Source: Craterostigma plantagineum (lineage: Eukaryota; Streptophyta; Magnoliopsida; Lamiales; Linderniaceae). Taken from it: a DNA stretch of 64,000 bases. The notes beneath the pieces were generated by a model. That model had not been told where the DNA came from. It did not search any database and saw only the letters and a program-made list of their open reading frames with translations. The first letter of the stretch is position 1; every line of letters starts with the position of its first letter. The DNA lies in NCBI GenBank assembly GCA_027422505.1, contig JAPQWV010001334.1:31592-95591 (forward strand), written 5' to 3'. This document shows positions 1 through 10,959 of the stretch, one piece after another. Position numbers and translations under genes: made by a program.

Positions 1-362
1 AGGAGCAAAATTGTTCTTTTATTCGGCTGTGTTGTTATTTCAGTTGTTGACCATTGTAGTGGGATTGCATATTCAATCAATTAAATGAGTCACGGTGTGG
101 CGGTATTTATGCATGTGTCAGAGCCTTGAATGTTTAATGAAATTTATCAGTCATTCGCCATGTGTGATCTGACGTATATAGTTCGAAATATACCAGGTGT
201 CCTCATTGTGAACTCTTGTGTTCTCTAAGGCCTGATTAATTGATTGAATGCACATGAGAGAAAGTTTACTAGATTTAAATGATTCTAGTGTGATATTGTT
301 TCACCAATTATGCCGATGCATGGCAGGTTGTAATATTGGGTTCAAACATAAGAACTCCACAG

Positions 363-2897
363 ATTGGTTTGCATGCTCTCTCCAAAGCACTGTCTCAGAG
401 AGGAATTGCCAAGAAGATACAGGTATTGTTAATGCTTTGACCGTAAACCTTCACTGATAGTAACTTCTGTCACTTAAAATTTATCACTTTTCGTCCAATT
501 TTAGGTCATTGCGAAGGCAAAAGTTCCCATTATTAAGTTTGTGGAAAAGAAAAGCGGTATTGCGTTTGACGTGAGGTACGGAAGCCTGAGATCATGAATT
601 TAATTGATGTCATGTTACTCTGTTTGTCTGCACTATCAATCTTCAAATATTTTTGACTATTACTATGTGTGTGTGTGTGTGTGTGCATTTATGAATATAT
701 GTGTATATGCTCCACATTTTCTGTGAAACTACATCATGCTCATTCCCCTCTTAGCTAATTGTAAGTTTTCTTAGCATTAAGCCTGTAAAAATTCATTAAT
801 CCAACGTGTCTCCTAAGGAGACGTTATTATATTGTATATTATGCTTTGTGGACAAGCTCCCTCCACTCAAACATATTTGTCTGAATGACAATTATTGCGC
901 TATTGTTCTTTTGCGCATCGCTTACATTCTTTCTTTCACAGTTTTGATGTGGATAATGGACCAAAAGCAGCTGAGTTTATAAAGGTGTGATCTTATTGTC
1001 TATTGATTGTTATATGTTTTGGTTTTCGGGCCTCGAACCTTCACTGACATTCCTGTCATTAACAGGATGCGGTGTCCAAATGGCCACCTCTAAAACCTTT
1101 GTGTTTGATTTTGAAAGTGTTTCTGCAACAAAGAGAGCTTAACGAGGTGTGTTGGATTTGTTAAGAATTTTCGTTTAAATATTTTAGATATAGATGCATA
1201 CACATCTGGATTGATGTGGGAAGATTTGTGATGAACTTATCTCCATAAATCTCCTGACATAAATAATTTGGATATGATACATCTTTCCATATAATATATT
1301 TGATATATCTCGAAAACTAACAAGGTTAACAACAGATAAAGCAATTGTTTATACGATCGTTTCCATTTTACTGTAGGTGTATACTGGGGGAATTGGCTCG
1401 TACGCTCTCCTTTCCATGCTTATGGCACTACTGCGGGTAATTACGTTATTTTACATTCCTCCTCCATTCATATATAACCTACCCTGTTGAGTACTTTTCT
1501 AATCTTTTATATTTGCGCAGTACACATTCCTAAAATGTAATTATATGTCATTTAATTTGTCAACTTTCTATGTGTTTTTTTTAGCTCATTTGATGCATTG
1601 GCTGTATATGTTTGTTTTACAGACTCAACTTGATCGTCAAGCCTCTTCTGAACATAACCTTGGGATTCTTCTGGTGTGATAATAAATACTCTAAATCTGT
1701 TATAATTTATCAGCCTCATATGGAGTACTCAATAATTATTCCAAATTCCTGTTTTAGCTTTCTCGAAATTCCGTTAGATTCCTGTTTTGAGATCCTTATC
1801 TCGTCCTCAAAATTTGAAATTCAATTATTTTTGGAATTGTTCGAAATTTATTGTGGGACATAGGTGAACTTCTTTGAGCTGTACGGCTGCAAACTAAATA
1901 CCGCCGAAGTCGGTGTATCTTGCAATGGTAGAGGCATCTTTTTCCCGAAAGCTACAAAGGGGTGCGAAAATATTTTCACAAGTGTCGATTTCTCTCCCAT
2001 TCTTAGTCATAGGCTTATTATGTTGCGTTGTTTGGATTTTCTCATTATTCATAATACGTCCTGATGATACTTTCAGATTTGCATTTGATGGCCGCCAATC
2101 GCTTATCGCCATTGAAGATCCACAGGTCTAATTTTTTTTTTTCCCGCATAATATTCTCGATACTAAAGTTTCGTAATGAACTAGATACCAGTTATCCTTT
2201 TCCCTCTTGCTTATTACAAATGAGTTTGATTAGTATATCGAAACTGAAATATGGCCCATTTTCACTGGAAACAGGCTCCAGAAAACGACATTGGCAAGAG
2301 TTCCTTCAACTATTACATGGTATATTTACAAGCAATCTCTTCAATTTCGCATCCTTTTTCTTTGGGTTCCTCAAAACCACTATTTTTAGACCATTATATA
2401 ATGCATAACTGCAGGCTAGATCTGCTTTCGCTATGGCTTTCTCGACTCTTACAAACGCAAAGGTCATTTCCCGCCTCGGTCCAAAGAAGAGCATTCTCGG
2501 GGCAATAATAAGGCCAGACGCCGTTCTCTTGGAGAGAAAAGGAGAATCATCTCCCGGGAAACTGAACAGCCTATTCTCGGGCAGCGGTGCAGTAGAGAGA
2601 GGAGTCTTCACGGAGAACCAAGACATATACTGCAACTGGCCAATGAACAACGAAGAAGACGAAGAAGCTTTCCCTCGTGGAAACGGTTCAGTTTCTGGCG
2701 GTAAAGACTCGAAGTCATCCTCGGGAAGAAAAAGGAAGATCTCCAAGGAACATAAATCTGGTAAGAAGGCGAAGAGTTGCAGTGAGGCAAATGGTTGGTC
2801 GAGGGAACTTTCGACTGGGAAAAAGGAGAGGTTGAGGAGGCATAGAGATGGTAGTAATGGCGGCGGCGGCGGCAGATATGGAAGTTGGAATGAGTAA
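363..2897 (+). CDS. TRF4/5-like noncanonical poly(A) RNA polymerase, 3' part
   Basis: Exons read 363-422, 505-575, 942-984, 1066-1146, 1377-1436, 1623-1673, 1864-1961, 2077-2125, 2275-2319 and 2415-2897, all GT-AG and joining in one open frame. The product contains GLHALSKALSQRGIAKK, VPIIKFVEKKSGIAFDVSFD, KPLCLILKVFLQQRELNE and YTGGIGSYALLSML, the central and PAP/25A-associated region of the TRF4/PAPD5 nucleotidyltransferase family, then IEDPQAPENDIGKSSFNYY. The catalytic GS..DxD motif must lie upstream of the window, so the gene is 5'-partial. The C-terminal 100 residues are Lys/Arg/Ser/Gly-rich (KKAKS, KKERLRRHRD) and end GGGGGRYGSWNE, a likely nuclear or RNA-binding tail. The family adds short poly(A) tails to nuclear RNAs for exosome decay (family knowledge). 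Bases 1-362 look intronic. Confidence 0.85.
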
Positions 2898-3584
2898 ATT
2901 TATCATCGTATTGGGTAGTGAAATGTTTGTCTCCAATTTATTATATATACGTTGAGTTTGAGTTGTCCTTAACTAATATATTGGGTTTGGAATGGAATGG
3001 GAGTTATTGACGAACGAATGAAGAAAATATTGAGTTCCATCTCTCGAGGATTAATAGGTTTTATATGTTTGATCATTGTTTGATCAACAAGAGACTGCCT
3101 CGTTCCTTATAATTGAATTGCCATGCATGTTACTTTCTCCATCGTAATACCTATTCTATTTTATTGCGAGTTTCCTATAAACTGTTAATGTAGATTCAAT
3201 TTGATCTGTCAATTTTTGTATTATCCAATTTTTGTATTGTCTATTCTATTTTTGGTCAGTACATCCTCTCACGCTTGGTTACTTCAAGGCGCATATACAG
3301 AAAAAAATCAACCCACGTAAATAACAGCGCCCCATGATCTATAAAAAATAAATGTCCTCATATTCGATGAAATAATATAAACTCTGCCTCCATGTTCTAT
3401 AAAAAATACAACTGTTTTGTTATTTAGGATTTCAAACTGTTAAAATATAAAAATTACCCTTAAAAATGAAAATAATATTTTTATATTTTATATAGTGCAG
3501 ACGATTGAGCGTGCCCAGTGTACTAGTATCATTTATGCATAAGCAACTATGTGAATTAGATTTTTTTTTTTTTTTTTTTGTGAA
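2898..3584. other. Intergenic, 3' flank
   Basis: AT-rich 3' untranslated and spacer sequence between the nucleotidyltransferase gene and an inverted-repeat element. Several poly-T runs are present, including one of about 17 T at 3561. No coding exon or RNA gene is visible. Confidence 0.5.
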
Positions 3585-3985
3585 TCTATAGAAAAATATC
3601 AAATTTTATTAAAAATTTGCAAGTCAATACCCATGTCAGATTTTTTTTATATAAGTACCCGTTCGAACGTACATTTTCCGGTCTTGACGTACCTTTTTAT
3701 ATTTGTATTGCGTACCGCGTCACGCATTTATATGGTACGTATATACGTTCCATATGGACCTTGCGATTGACTATATGATGGTACGATTTACTAGCTGTAT
3801 TACGCACAACAATACGTTTCTCTATAGTACCTAAATGTGTGATATGATGTACCTTGCGGCGGCAGGTACCAATGTGCAAAAAATTTATTCTGACAGGTAC
3901 CTGCATATAAAAAAAATACCGACATGGTACTGATTTGTAATTTTTTATATAGTGGGTATTTTGATGTAAAATCCCCCCCCTTTTT
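3585..3985. mobile_element. MITE-like inverted-repeat element
   Basis: The left end (gcaagtcaatacccatgtca, poly-T, tatataagtaccc) is imperfectly inverted at the right end (ggtacc.. poly-A, taccgacatggtactgattt, gggtattttgatgt). The arms are about 70-90 bp and the centre carries further ggtacc/gtac motifs. There is no transposase. Limits are approximate and no target duplication was identified. It lies 150 bp upstream of the CMP-Kdo synthetase start and may contribute to that promoter. Confidence 0.5.
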
Positions 3986-4130
3986 TTAAGCATTTTTCTT
4001 TAATAATTGATATTACAGACTGCTTAGCTTAGCAAATGATCGCCACGGGCGAACTATTCCTTGCCAGTTAGTGAAGTGAAGAGTTGAATCTCAATTCTCA
4101 AGCCGATTCGTATAACTTTCTAAAGAAAAA

Positions 4131-5809
4131 ATGCCGATCTGCAACACATCGTCTTCGCCGTCGTCGTCATCAAGCTCCGTGTCGACGAAGGCGTGGATCC
4201 TCCACGGCGTAGCTGTTGCCGCTCTGGCAATTTCAGCTCATGCCTACTACTACTACCTTTATCGCCGACCGGGAAAGTTTCGGAGTCGGGTCGTCGGGAT
4301 CATACCGGCCCGATTTGCTTCCTCTCGGTTTCAAGGCAAGCCGCTCGTCGACATCCTCGGCAAGCCCATGATCCAAGTAAGAATTTCTTCTCTGCAGTTT
4401 TCGTTTCATCAGCTTTGTGGTGTGCTTTGTGAATTTCGCGTTCTGGGTCGGTTCGATTTTAGTGGTGCATCGCCATGAGAGTGGCGAATCGCGTTAGAAT
4501 TTAGCATCATTGAGCTGCAATTTGTGTGATCTGTTCGTTTGATCATGGTCGGAACAGAATTTCGTTCTTTATCCCGCGCGATGTGAATCGATGTGATACG
4601 TTGAATGCGTACGATCTGATTTGGGTTATTCTGAATTGCAGAGAACATGGGAAAGGGCTAAATTGGCCAAGTCTTTGGATCGTGTTGGTATGGGATTCAG
4701 ACTTTCAATTTCTGCTTTAAGATTCCTTTTTACTTTCCTGTGGTTCGCAATCTCATCTCCTATGAGCTCAGTTTTGATGTATCTCTCTAGTTGATTTCCC
4801 CGAGTTAAAACGTTTTGCAAATAGACCTTACGAATAAATTACTTACATTAGTTAACTTTCTTCGAATTCTCTGTAGTTGTGGCGACGGATGATAATAAGA
4901 TTGCTGAGCGTTGCCAAGAATTCGGTGCTTATGTGGTGATGACATCAGAATCATGCAGAAATGGTACAAGAACAGATGCTATTATTTGTTTTGACTCATT
5001 CTTCCGAGGACCAAAAAGACTGATCAAAGATTTGATCTTTCGGTGAAATCGCATGACTTTTTATATAAATACTATACGTTTGTAGGAGCTGAGCGTTGCA
5101 GCGAAGCCCTTCAAAAGCTTGAAGAGGAATATGATGTGGTGGTGAACATTCAAGGAGATGAACCGCTGATTGAACCCGAGATAATAGATGGAATTGTCCA
5201 AGCTCTGCAGGTAAGAGTGACAATTGTTTATGTCGTTACAGAAAAGAAAAAGCATATATCGACTTGACTTTTGATCAGACTAAGGTTGTATAGTGTAATA
5301 ACATGATCATATATGAACTCCTATGGATTGACTATGCAGTCTAGCCCAGAAGCAGTCTTTAGCACAGCGGTTACAGCTTTGAAACCCGAAGATGCATTCG
5401 ATCCAAATAGGGTTAAGTGTGTGGTGGACAATAATGGCTTCGCCATATACTTTTCTCGAGGACTTATACCATTCAACAAGTTCGTTTTTGTCCCTTCTTC
5501 CTCTCCAAGTTTTCTGCTGTTCTAAGGTGAATGAAATATGTGATGGCAGATCAGGGAAAGCTAACCTTCAATTTCCTTACTTACTTCATCTGGGGATTCA
5601 GGTAGTATGCAGATCTTATATGCGTATGCTATTTATTAAAAAGGCGACAAGACATATCGAACGAATATGGAGGCATTTGATTTCGTTCTGTTTCAGAGCT
5701 ATGATTCAAAGTTCCTCAAGATATACCCAGAGCTTTCCCCAACCCCTCTTCAACTCGAAGAAGATCTCGAACAGCTCAAGGTCCTCGAAAATGGGTACAA
5801 GATGAAGGT

Positions 5810-5895
<86 letters not shown>

Positions 5896-6028
5896 ATGAA
5901 GAAGAAGAATCAATATAATGGTTGGAGTATTGCAGGTGATTAAAGTTGAACATGAGGCTCATGGAGTTGATGTCCCTGAAGACGTAGCCAAGATTGAGCG
6001 CTATATGCAAGAGCACAACTTGACTTAG
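4131..6028 (+). CDS. KDSB: CMP-Kdo synthetase (3-deoxy-manno-octulosonate cytidylyltransferase)
   Basis: Eight exons (4131-4376, 4642-4687, 4877-4963, 5086-5210, 5340-5479, 5550-5601, 5697-5807, 5936-6028) give a clean 299-residue protein. It transfers CMP from CTP to Kdo, activating the sugar for pectin rhamnogalacturonan II. Visible signatures are the nucleotide-binding [16 protein letters not shown] (about residues 57-72), VVATDD, NIQGDEP (about 146-152), YFSRGLIPF and LHLGIQSYD, all typical of KdsB. A Ser-rich start plus a hydrophobic stretch (about residues 22-44) fits the N-terminal anchor of the plant enzyme, which is reported to be mitochondrial. The start is the first ATG after an in-frame-stop leader. 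Intron 7 is dominated by a CT microsatellite. Frames and splice sites are intact. Confidence 0.93.
5813..5893. repeat. (CT)n microsatellite, about 40 units
   Basis: An uninterrupted CT dinucleotide tract begins about 5 bp after the intron 7 donor of the CMP-Kdo synthetase gene and fills much of that 128-bp intron. The long poly(Leu-Ser) and poly(Arg-Glu) reading frames over it are artefacts of the repeat. Confidence 0.97.
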
Positions 6029-6400
6029 CTCATACAAACAATATTCTCATCACGGATACATTTGTTTGTTTCTGTTTTTTTTTCCTCGTAAAATTGTTGT
6101 AATTTCGATGTAAATTTCAAGGTTGTGTATCTTGTTTTATTCTTACTGTTCTTTTTTGAGTGGATCCATCTATAATTTGTATACATACGACTTCAACTTT
6201 TGTTTCTTTCTCTTCTTTCCTCTTCTCCTATTAAGTGTTACTCTACCACGTCTTACTCCATAGTCTCCTTAGTCTACTTTCCTTACTATTATAGGAAATA
6301 GAACTGAAAATCAAAAATTAATGAGGAAAAAAAAAACTCTGAAAGTTTCTTGGAGGAGCCCTATCCATTTGACCCGACCCGCAAGCAAACGGATCCATGG

Positions 6401-6420
6401 AACGTGACGTGCACGTGACC
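6401..6420. promoter_or_regulatory. ACGT-element cluster upstream of thioredoxin m
   Basis: Three ACGT cores lie within 20 bp (aacgtgacgtgcacgtgacc), including the G-box-like gcacgtgac, about 170-190 bp upstream of the start codon. ACGT cores bind bZIP and bHLH factors and are common in light-regulated plastid genes (general knowledge). Function here is inferred. Confidence 0.5.
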
Positions 6421-6589
6421 ACCCAAACCAAACAAAGTTTCCTCGTCCATACATATCTTCTTTCACACCCGAAACCAAACAAAGCTCACTCCACCACACT
6501 CCTCCTTTTTGCTTCTCCCTATTTCGATTCGTTATCCACACAAAAAATATCTCTCAGCTCATTCTCCATTAGTCGACACCTCCGATTCC

Positions 6590-7437
6590 ATGGCTGCCGT
6601 GCTCGAAACCGTAACGATTCCACGCGCCTCAGCTGCCGCGTCGCCAACAGTGCGCCGGGGCTCCGCCGTCCGATTTTCCGGATTCAGCCTCAGATTTCAG
6701 ACAACCCGATCGGCCTCGACCCTTAGCTTGAACCACAGAGCCACTCGCCGTCGCGGTCGTCGAATCGTGTGCGAGGCTCAGGACACGGCTGTTGAAGGTT
6801 CGAAATCTATTTTCATCTCTCCGAAGTATGTACTCTTTTTTTTTCGAGGCAATAATAGGTAAAAAAAAGGGAAACAATCGGATGTATGAAGATAAATCTA
6901 AACGATTTGGTTCCTATTTCTCGTTTGAATTGAATTGGTCGAGTGCTGATAGGTAGTTTGATTGTACCTAATTGAATCCAAACCTCAATTGGATGCTTGC
7001 TTAGTTCGAATACAGTTCCTTGAGTTGAGGTCTTTCATACTTGCCTCCTCAATCCATCTCCCATTCGAAGCATTTACTGTGCCTTGCAATTTCATCTTTT
7101 CTATTTCCTTCCTTCCATCACAGTTGCGCCCGTTAACGATTCTAGCTGGCAATCGCTGGTTTTAGACAGCGCCTCGCCGGTCTTGGTCGAATTCTGGGCG
7201 CCGTGGTGCGGGCCATGTCGTATGATCCACCCCGTCATCGATAAGCTGGCCAAGGAATACGCAGGAAAGCTCAAGTGCTACAAAGTCAACACCGACGAGT
7301 GCCCTTCGATCGCCACCAAGTATGGGATTCGAAGCATACCCACTGTCATAATCTTCAAGAACGGCGAGAAGAAGGAAGCTGTGATCGGTGCCGTCCCCGA
7401 AACGACGCTGACCACTTGCATCGATAAGTTCTTGTAG
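6590..7437 (+). CDS. Thioredoxin m-type, chloroplastic
   Basis: Two exons (6590-6797 and 7124-7437) encode 173 residues. Residues 1 to about 65 form an Arg/Ser/Ala-rich, acid-poor plastid transit peptide ending near RRIVCEA. The thioredoxin fold follows with [14 protein letters not shown] (redox site WCGPC at about residues 97-101), [16 protein letters not shown], the cis-proline loop SIPTVIIF and [14 protein letters not shown]. It reduces disulfides of stromal target enzymes using electrons from ferredoxin-thioredoxin reductase. The chosen ATG (6590) follows an in-frame upstream ATG at 6509 that would add a non-transit-like leader. The m4 subtype is suggested by its neighbours (SDE5-like, RCC1, NAC) rather than by a diagnostic residue. 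Confidence 0.94.
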
Positions 7438-7907
7438 GAAAATGATGGACGGTACGTTGTGTACGAACTCAGCTGCCATGAACTGTTTCTTCAAAATCAT
7501 CATATGTGATGCTTTCTCTTTGCAACTCTTTGGAACCATGTATAAGATCTTGTAAAGTTGGATGTTTACGTTATTCTAAGGTCACTTTATGATATCATTC
7601 TTGAATCTTGATTGCGTGCTATATCATATCTATGGTGATTGCTGTTACTTAAGTGACTATAGCAAGTGAAATGTATTAGGTTGTACAAAATGGTACTATG
7701 TTTTATGCGTAAGTTGAAATAAGAAAGCTTGAAGCCTCATATAAACGCATGTTCAGTTCAAACACAAGTTTTTAACTCATGCATTTGAAGACTTAAAGAC
7801 CATCAAATTGTCGAAAAGAGGGGCGAATGTAGCGAGAGAAGTCGAAATAAGCAAAGACAAGAATGAGATTGTTATTCTGTCTTTAAGGTCTCTGTAATGA
7901 GATTTAT
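7438..7907. other. Convergent 3' flanks
   Basis: The thioredoxin m gene (plus) and the SDE5-like gene (minus) converge here, with 470 bp between stop codons. The stretch is AT-rich and presumably holds both polyadenylation regions. No further gene is seen. Confidence 0.5.
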
Positions 7908-10900
7908 TCACTTGTTTGCAAAGCTTAGCTTGCTGGGATCGATGACATCTGCGCGAACTGAAATGATAAATCCATTTCCCTCTTCGGTCCATGGAATACC
8001 TTCGTTTTCCAGAAGCTCGATTATCTGCAGCAGTCGAAAAGAGCCACAATACTATTGCAGAATGCAGTTTTATACATACGAATAACGCATGTAAGCAACA
8101 GTGAATATCTCATAATACCAATATTAACCTCTAAGGATGAAAAATGGCGAGGTAGTGAAAAATTACGAATGCATACCAAATTCTTGCGGCGTCTGTCTTT
8201 CTTGCCCCCGCCTTCCGTTCCCGCCACAGCTTTGATGCATTGGATTGCTGAAACACGAATTAATTGGAGTTTCAACTTTCAATAGGTGAAAAGAAATGCA
8301 AAACTAAATTACTTGGAAGATAAATAATAAAAACTTAAACTTACATGAAAGACCACATAAAGTTTTCAAATGAAGTCTCAAGGTGCGCATGGCGTCCCTT
8401 GGCTCGAGATGATACACGTTCAAAATGAAGTCATCACTTGTATTGCTAAAAAAAGGGGCTTTTTTCACCATTTAACTTGTTCATAAAAGATTTGTACGAA
8501 AAGCCATTGTCTTATATTACTCTTACCAGTCATTGAATAGCTTCTCATGAGATTTCTCTTCTGCCTCTCTCGCCTTGTTCATGTGAACGTGGCCCTGTGA
8601 AAGATGAATGCGTTTTCAGAAACATATATCGAAACTTCATGAGGATCATTGATCAGTTCAAAATATGTTATCATGGAGTTTACATTATCATATGGGACAG
8701 AGGCAGTGATAGTAACTAAGCTAGCATGAAATCCACTCATACCTTTTCCATAAGATTCTGAGCTTTTACGTAATCCTCGTTTTTGAACGAATCTACAGCC
8801 TGCAAAAGAGTTCCAACAAGCGTCTTTAAAGCGAGACAACATATATAGGGCTGGAGAAAGGAGTATAACAGAAGGCCAAATACTTACAGCCTGGTAATAT
8901 TGTTTCATCAGTTGCCAATTTTCCTTTGCTGCCTTGCACAACTCTTCGTAGATGCTCTCGTTTGCTTAATTGAGAAAAATAATAAAAATGCAAAGTAAAG
9001 AATCGAGACCATTTAAAGTACCATGAGGGTCATCGAGTGAGCACAAGACAAACATCGAATCCATGAGAAACATGGTTCCTTATCACTTTGGCTTCAGAGA
9101 AAAATATTGTACAAACTAGGTATGACCAGACAGATTAATCTTCCGCATGGAAGGTGAAACAAAGATGAAGTCAACTAATAATTTCGTGAAGAAAGACAAG
9201 AAAACGAATCACCAACACATGCAAGAACTCACTTTCAGTGCTAACGGACTGTCTTGTAATGAAGGTAAAATCTTCGATCAGTGTCTCCTTAGGAAGTCCA
9301 GTCACAATATATGGGGAATCCTTGTCCACAGTCTCACGCCCTTTCAACCGTGGCTTTTCTTCAGTTCTGTCGGGCAAAGTGAAGAGAGCCTCCAAAACTT
9401 CTTTCTGAAGATCTTTCTTACTCTTCGCTTTCACTTCTTCATGATTGATGACATCAGCGCTAGATCCAGAGGGTCTGAAGATAATGAGTCGCACACTAGG
9501 CTGCTAAGCATCTTGTATGTAAATATACATACATATATATATAGTATATATAAGATAATTCGAATCACGAATGGATACTCCTATACCTTTCAGATACAAC
9601 ATCAACCATTGGCTGAGATTGAGTTACACTCTTCATGTCAAAGCCATCAGCAAGGTTCTGCTCAGTAAACTAAATGCAATAATTAACTTTATATTAAAAC
9701 TGGCATGAAATTTGGAGTTCTAACAATTAAAAATTGAATATTTGCCCCTTAGTAATTGAAGAGTCAAAATGCAAAAGAAAATCGTAAGAGAGGTCGCAAA
9801 AAAACTTCAGGATTTCCGTGAAATAAGGACATACATTTCCCGAAGATGAGCCAGAAACATCCTTGCTCTTCTCAGTGGGTGCTGCTGAAAGATCCAGAAG
9901 CTTGTCAATGCTCTGCATATTATATACAAACAAATTAAACAAGTTTGCTATTTGTAACGTATTGTACAGTTCGTGTGGAAAAAGATTAGAAAGTGAAGGA
10001 ATAAACAAAAAACCAACTGTCTCCATTGTCACCATAATTTTCTTAAAAAATATATTAGGAGGAACATTAGCTATAACAGCTGAACATGAAAGAACTTAAA
10101 ATCTACTATTGAAGAAATTGTTAGAACAATCTCATATATCTACAAACATCTGCAGATTAAAAAAACCATGGATAACAAGCTTACCATTTCCATATTGTAC
10201 CCACATTGACCTGAAATTTGATCCAATAAAAAAGTCAGATTTAACTCCCACAAAACATAATGCTATTTCTTTCATAGATTATCATTGCATCAAAACTTAC
10301 AGATTTGAACCGAACTAAATATTCTCATTCACCTAGTGGGCTAAACGGTGAATCGAGTAACCATGTTTTTTCCTGATAAATTGCACAGATTGCTACACTA
10401 AAAATCCAATGCACTTACCAATAACATCTTGTATCAAATTCTTGTCGAGCCCAAATCCATTTCCAAGCATTTCACAAACGAATTCCTGCAAATCTCTATT
10501 CATGGATTCAGTCTCAGCTGTTAACTCCTCTTCTCCTTGCCAGATTGCAGACTCTGGAACATCATCTGAAGTCAGAAGAACTGATTTCTGCTTCTGACAA
10601 GATGCAGTAGCTTGAGGTTTCGGTGTAATGTATTCCTTCCCAATCATGTTAGAAACAGTTCCCAAAGATGCCGAACACTTCTTGAGCTTTGTTTTAGCAG
10701 CGTGAGAAGAAGATCCATATGATGCATTTGAAGTCCCTTTTACACATTTCTTCAGATCCAAAGCAGAAGTGTCATGAGTGCTTTGCTTCATGCTACAGAG
10801 TATATCAGCAGCTGATTGGAGATTTCTATCAGCTGTAGTATAAGCTGAAGCTATGTCTTGCAAAGAGAAAGACGAGGAAAATGTTTCGACCAGTTTGTTC

Positions 10901-10959
10901 AGATTGCTCATGTCTTCATCCATATATGAATAAGCTGGAGCAACTCCTGTGGAGTTCAT
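7908..10959 (-). CDS. SDE5-like protein (CUE-like N-terminus, DUF1771 and degenerate Smr domain)
   Basis: Minus-strand multi-exon gene starting [12 protein letters not shown] at 10959; exon 1 is 10419-10959, then 10185-10210, 9835-9912, 9587-9669 and further exons down to the stop at 7908. The N-terminus ([29 protein letters not shown]) resembles a ubiquitin-binding CUE helix set. The middle ([20 protein letters not shown], then [20 protein letters not shown]) is a DUF1771 helical domain. The C-terminus ([20 protein letters not shown] to [20 protein letters not shown]) is Smr-like but lacks the LDLHG motif. Arabidopsis SDE5 has this architecture and acts in trans-acting siRNA production and transgene silencing, perhaps in RNA export. 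The junction between the 9587-9669 exon and the exon starting [10 protein letters not shown] near 9500 did not join cleanly in frame by eye. Family call firm, orthology inferred. Confidence 0.75.

Noticed and set aside
5667..5918. Long Leu-Ser and Arg-Glu repeat proteins on both strands
   Set aside because: They are translations of the CT microsatellite inside an intron of the CMP-Kdo synthetase gene.
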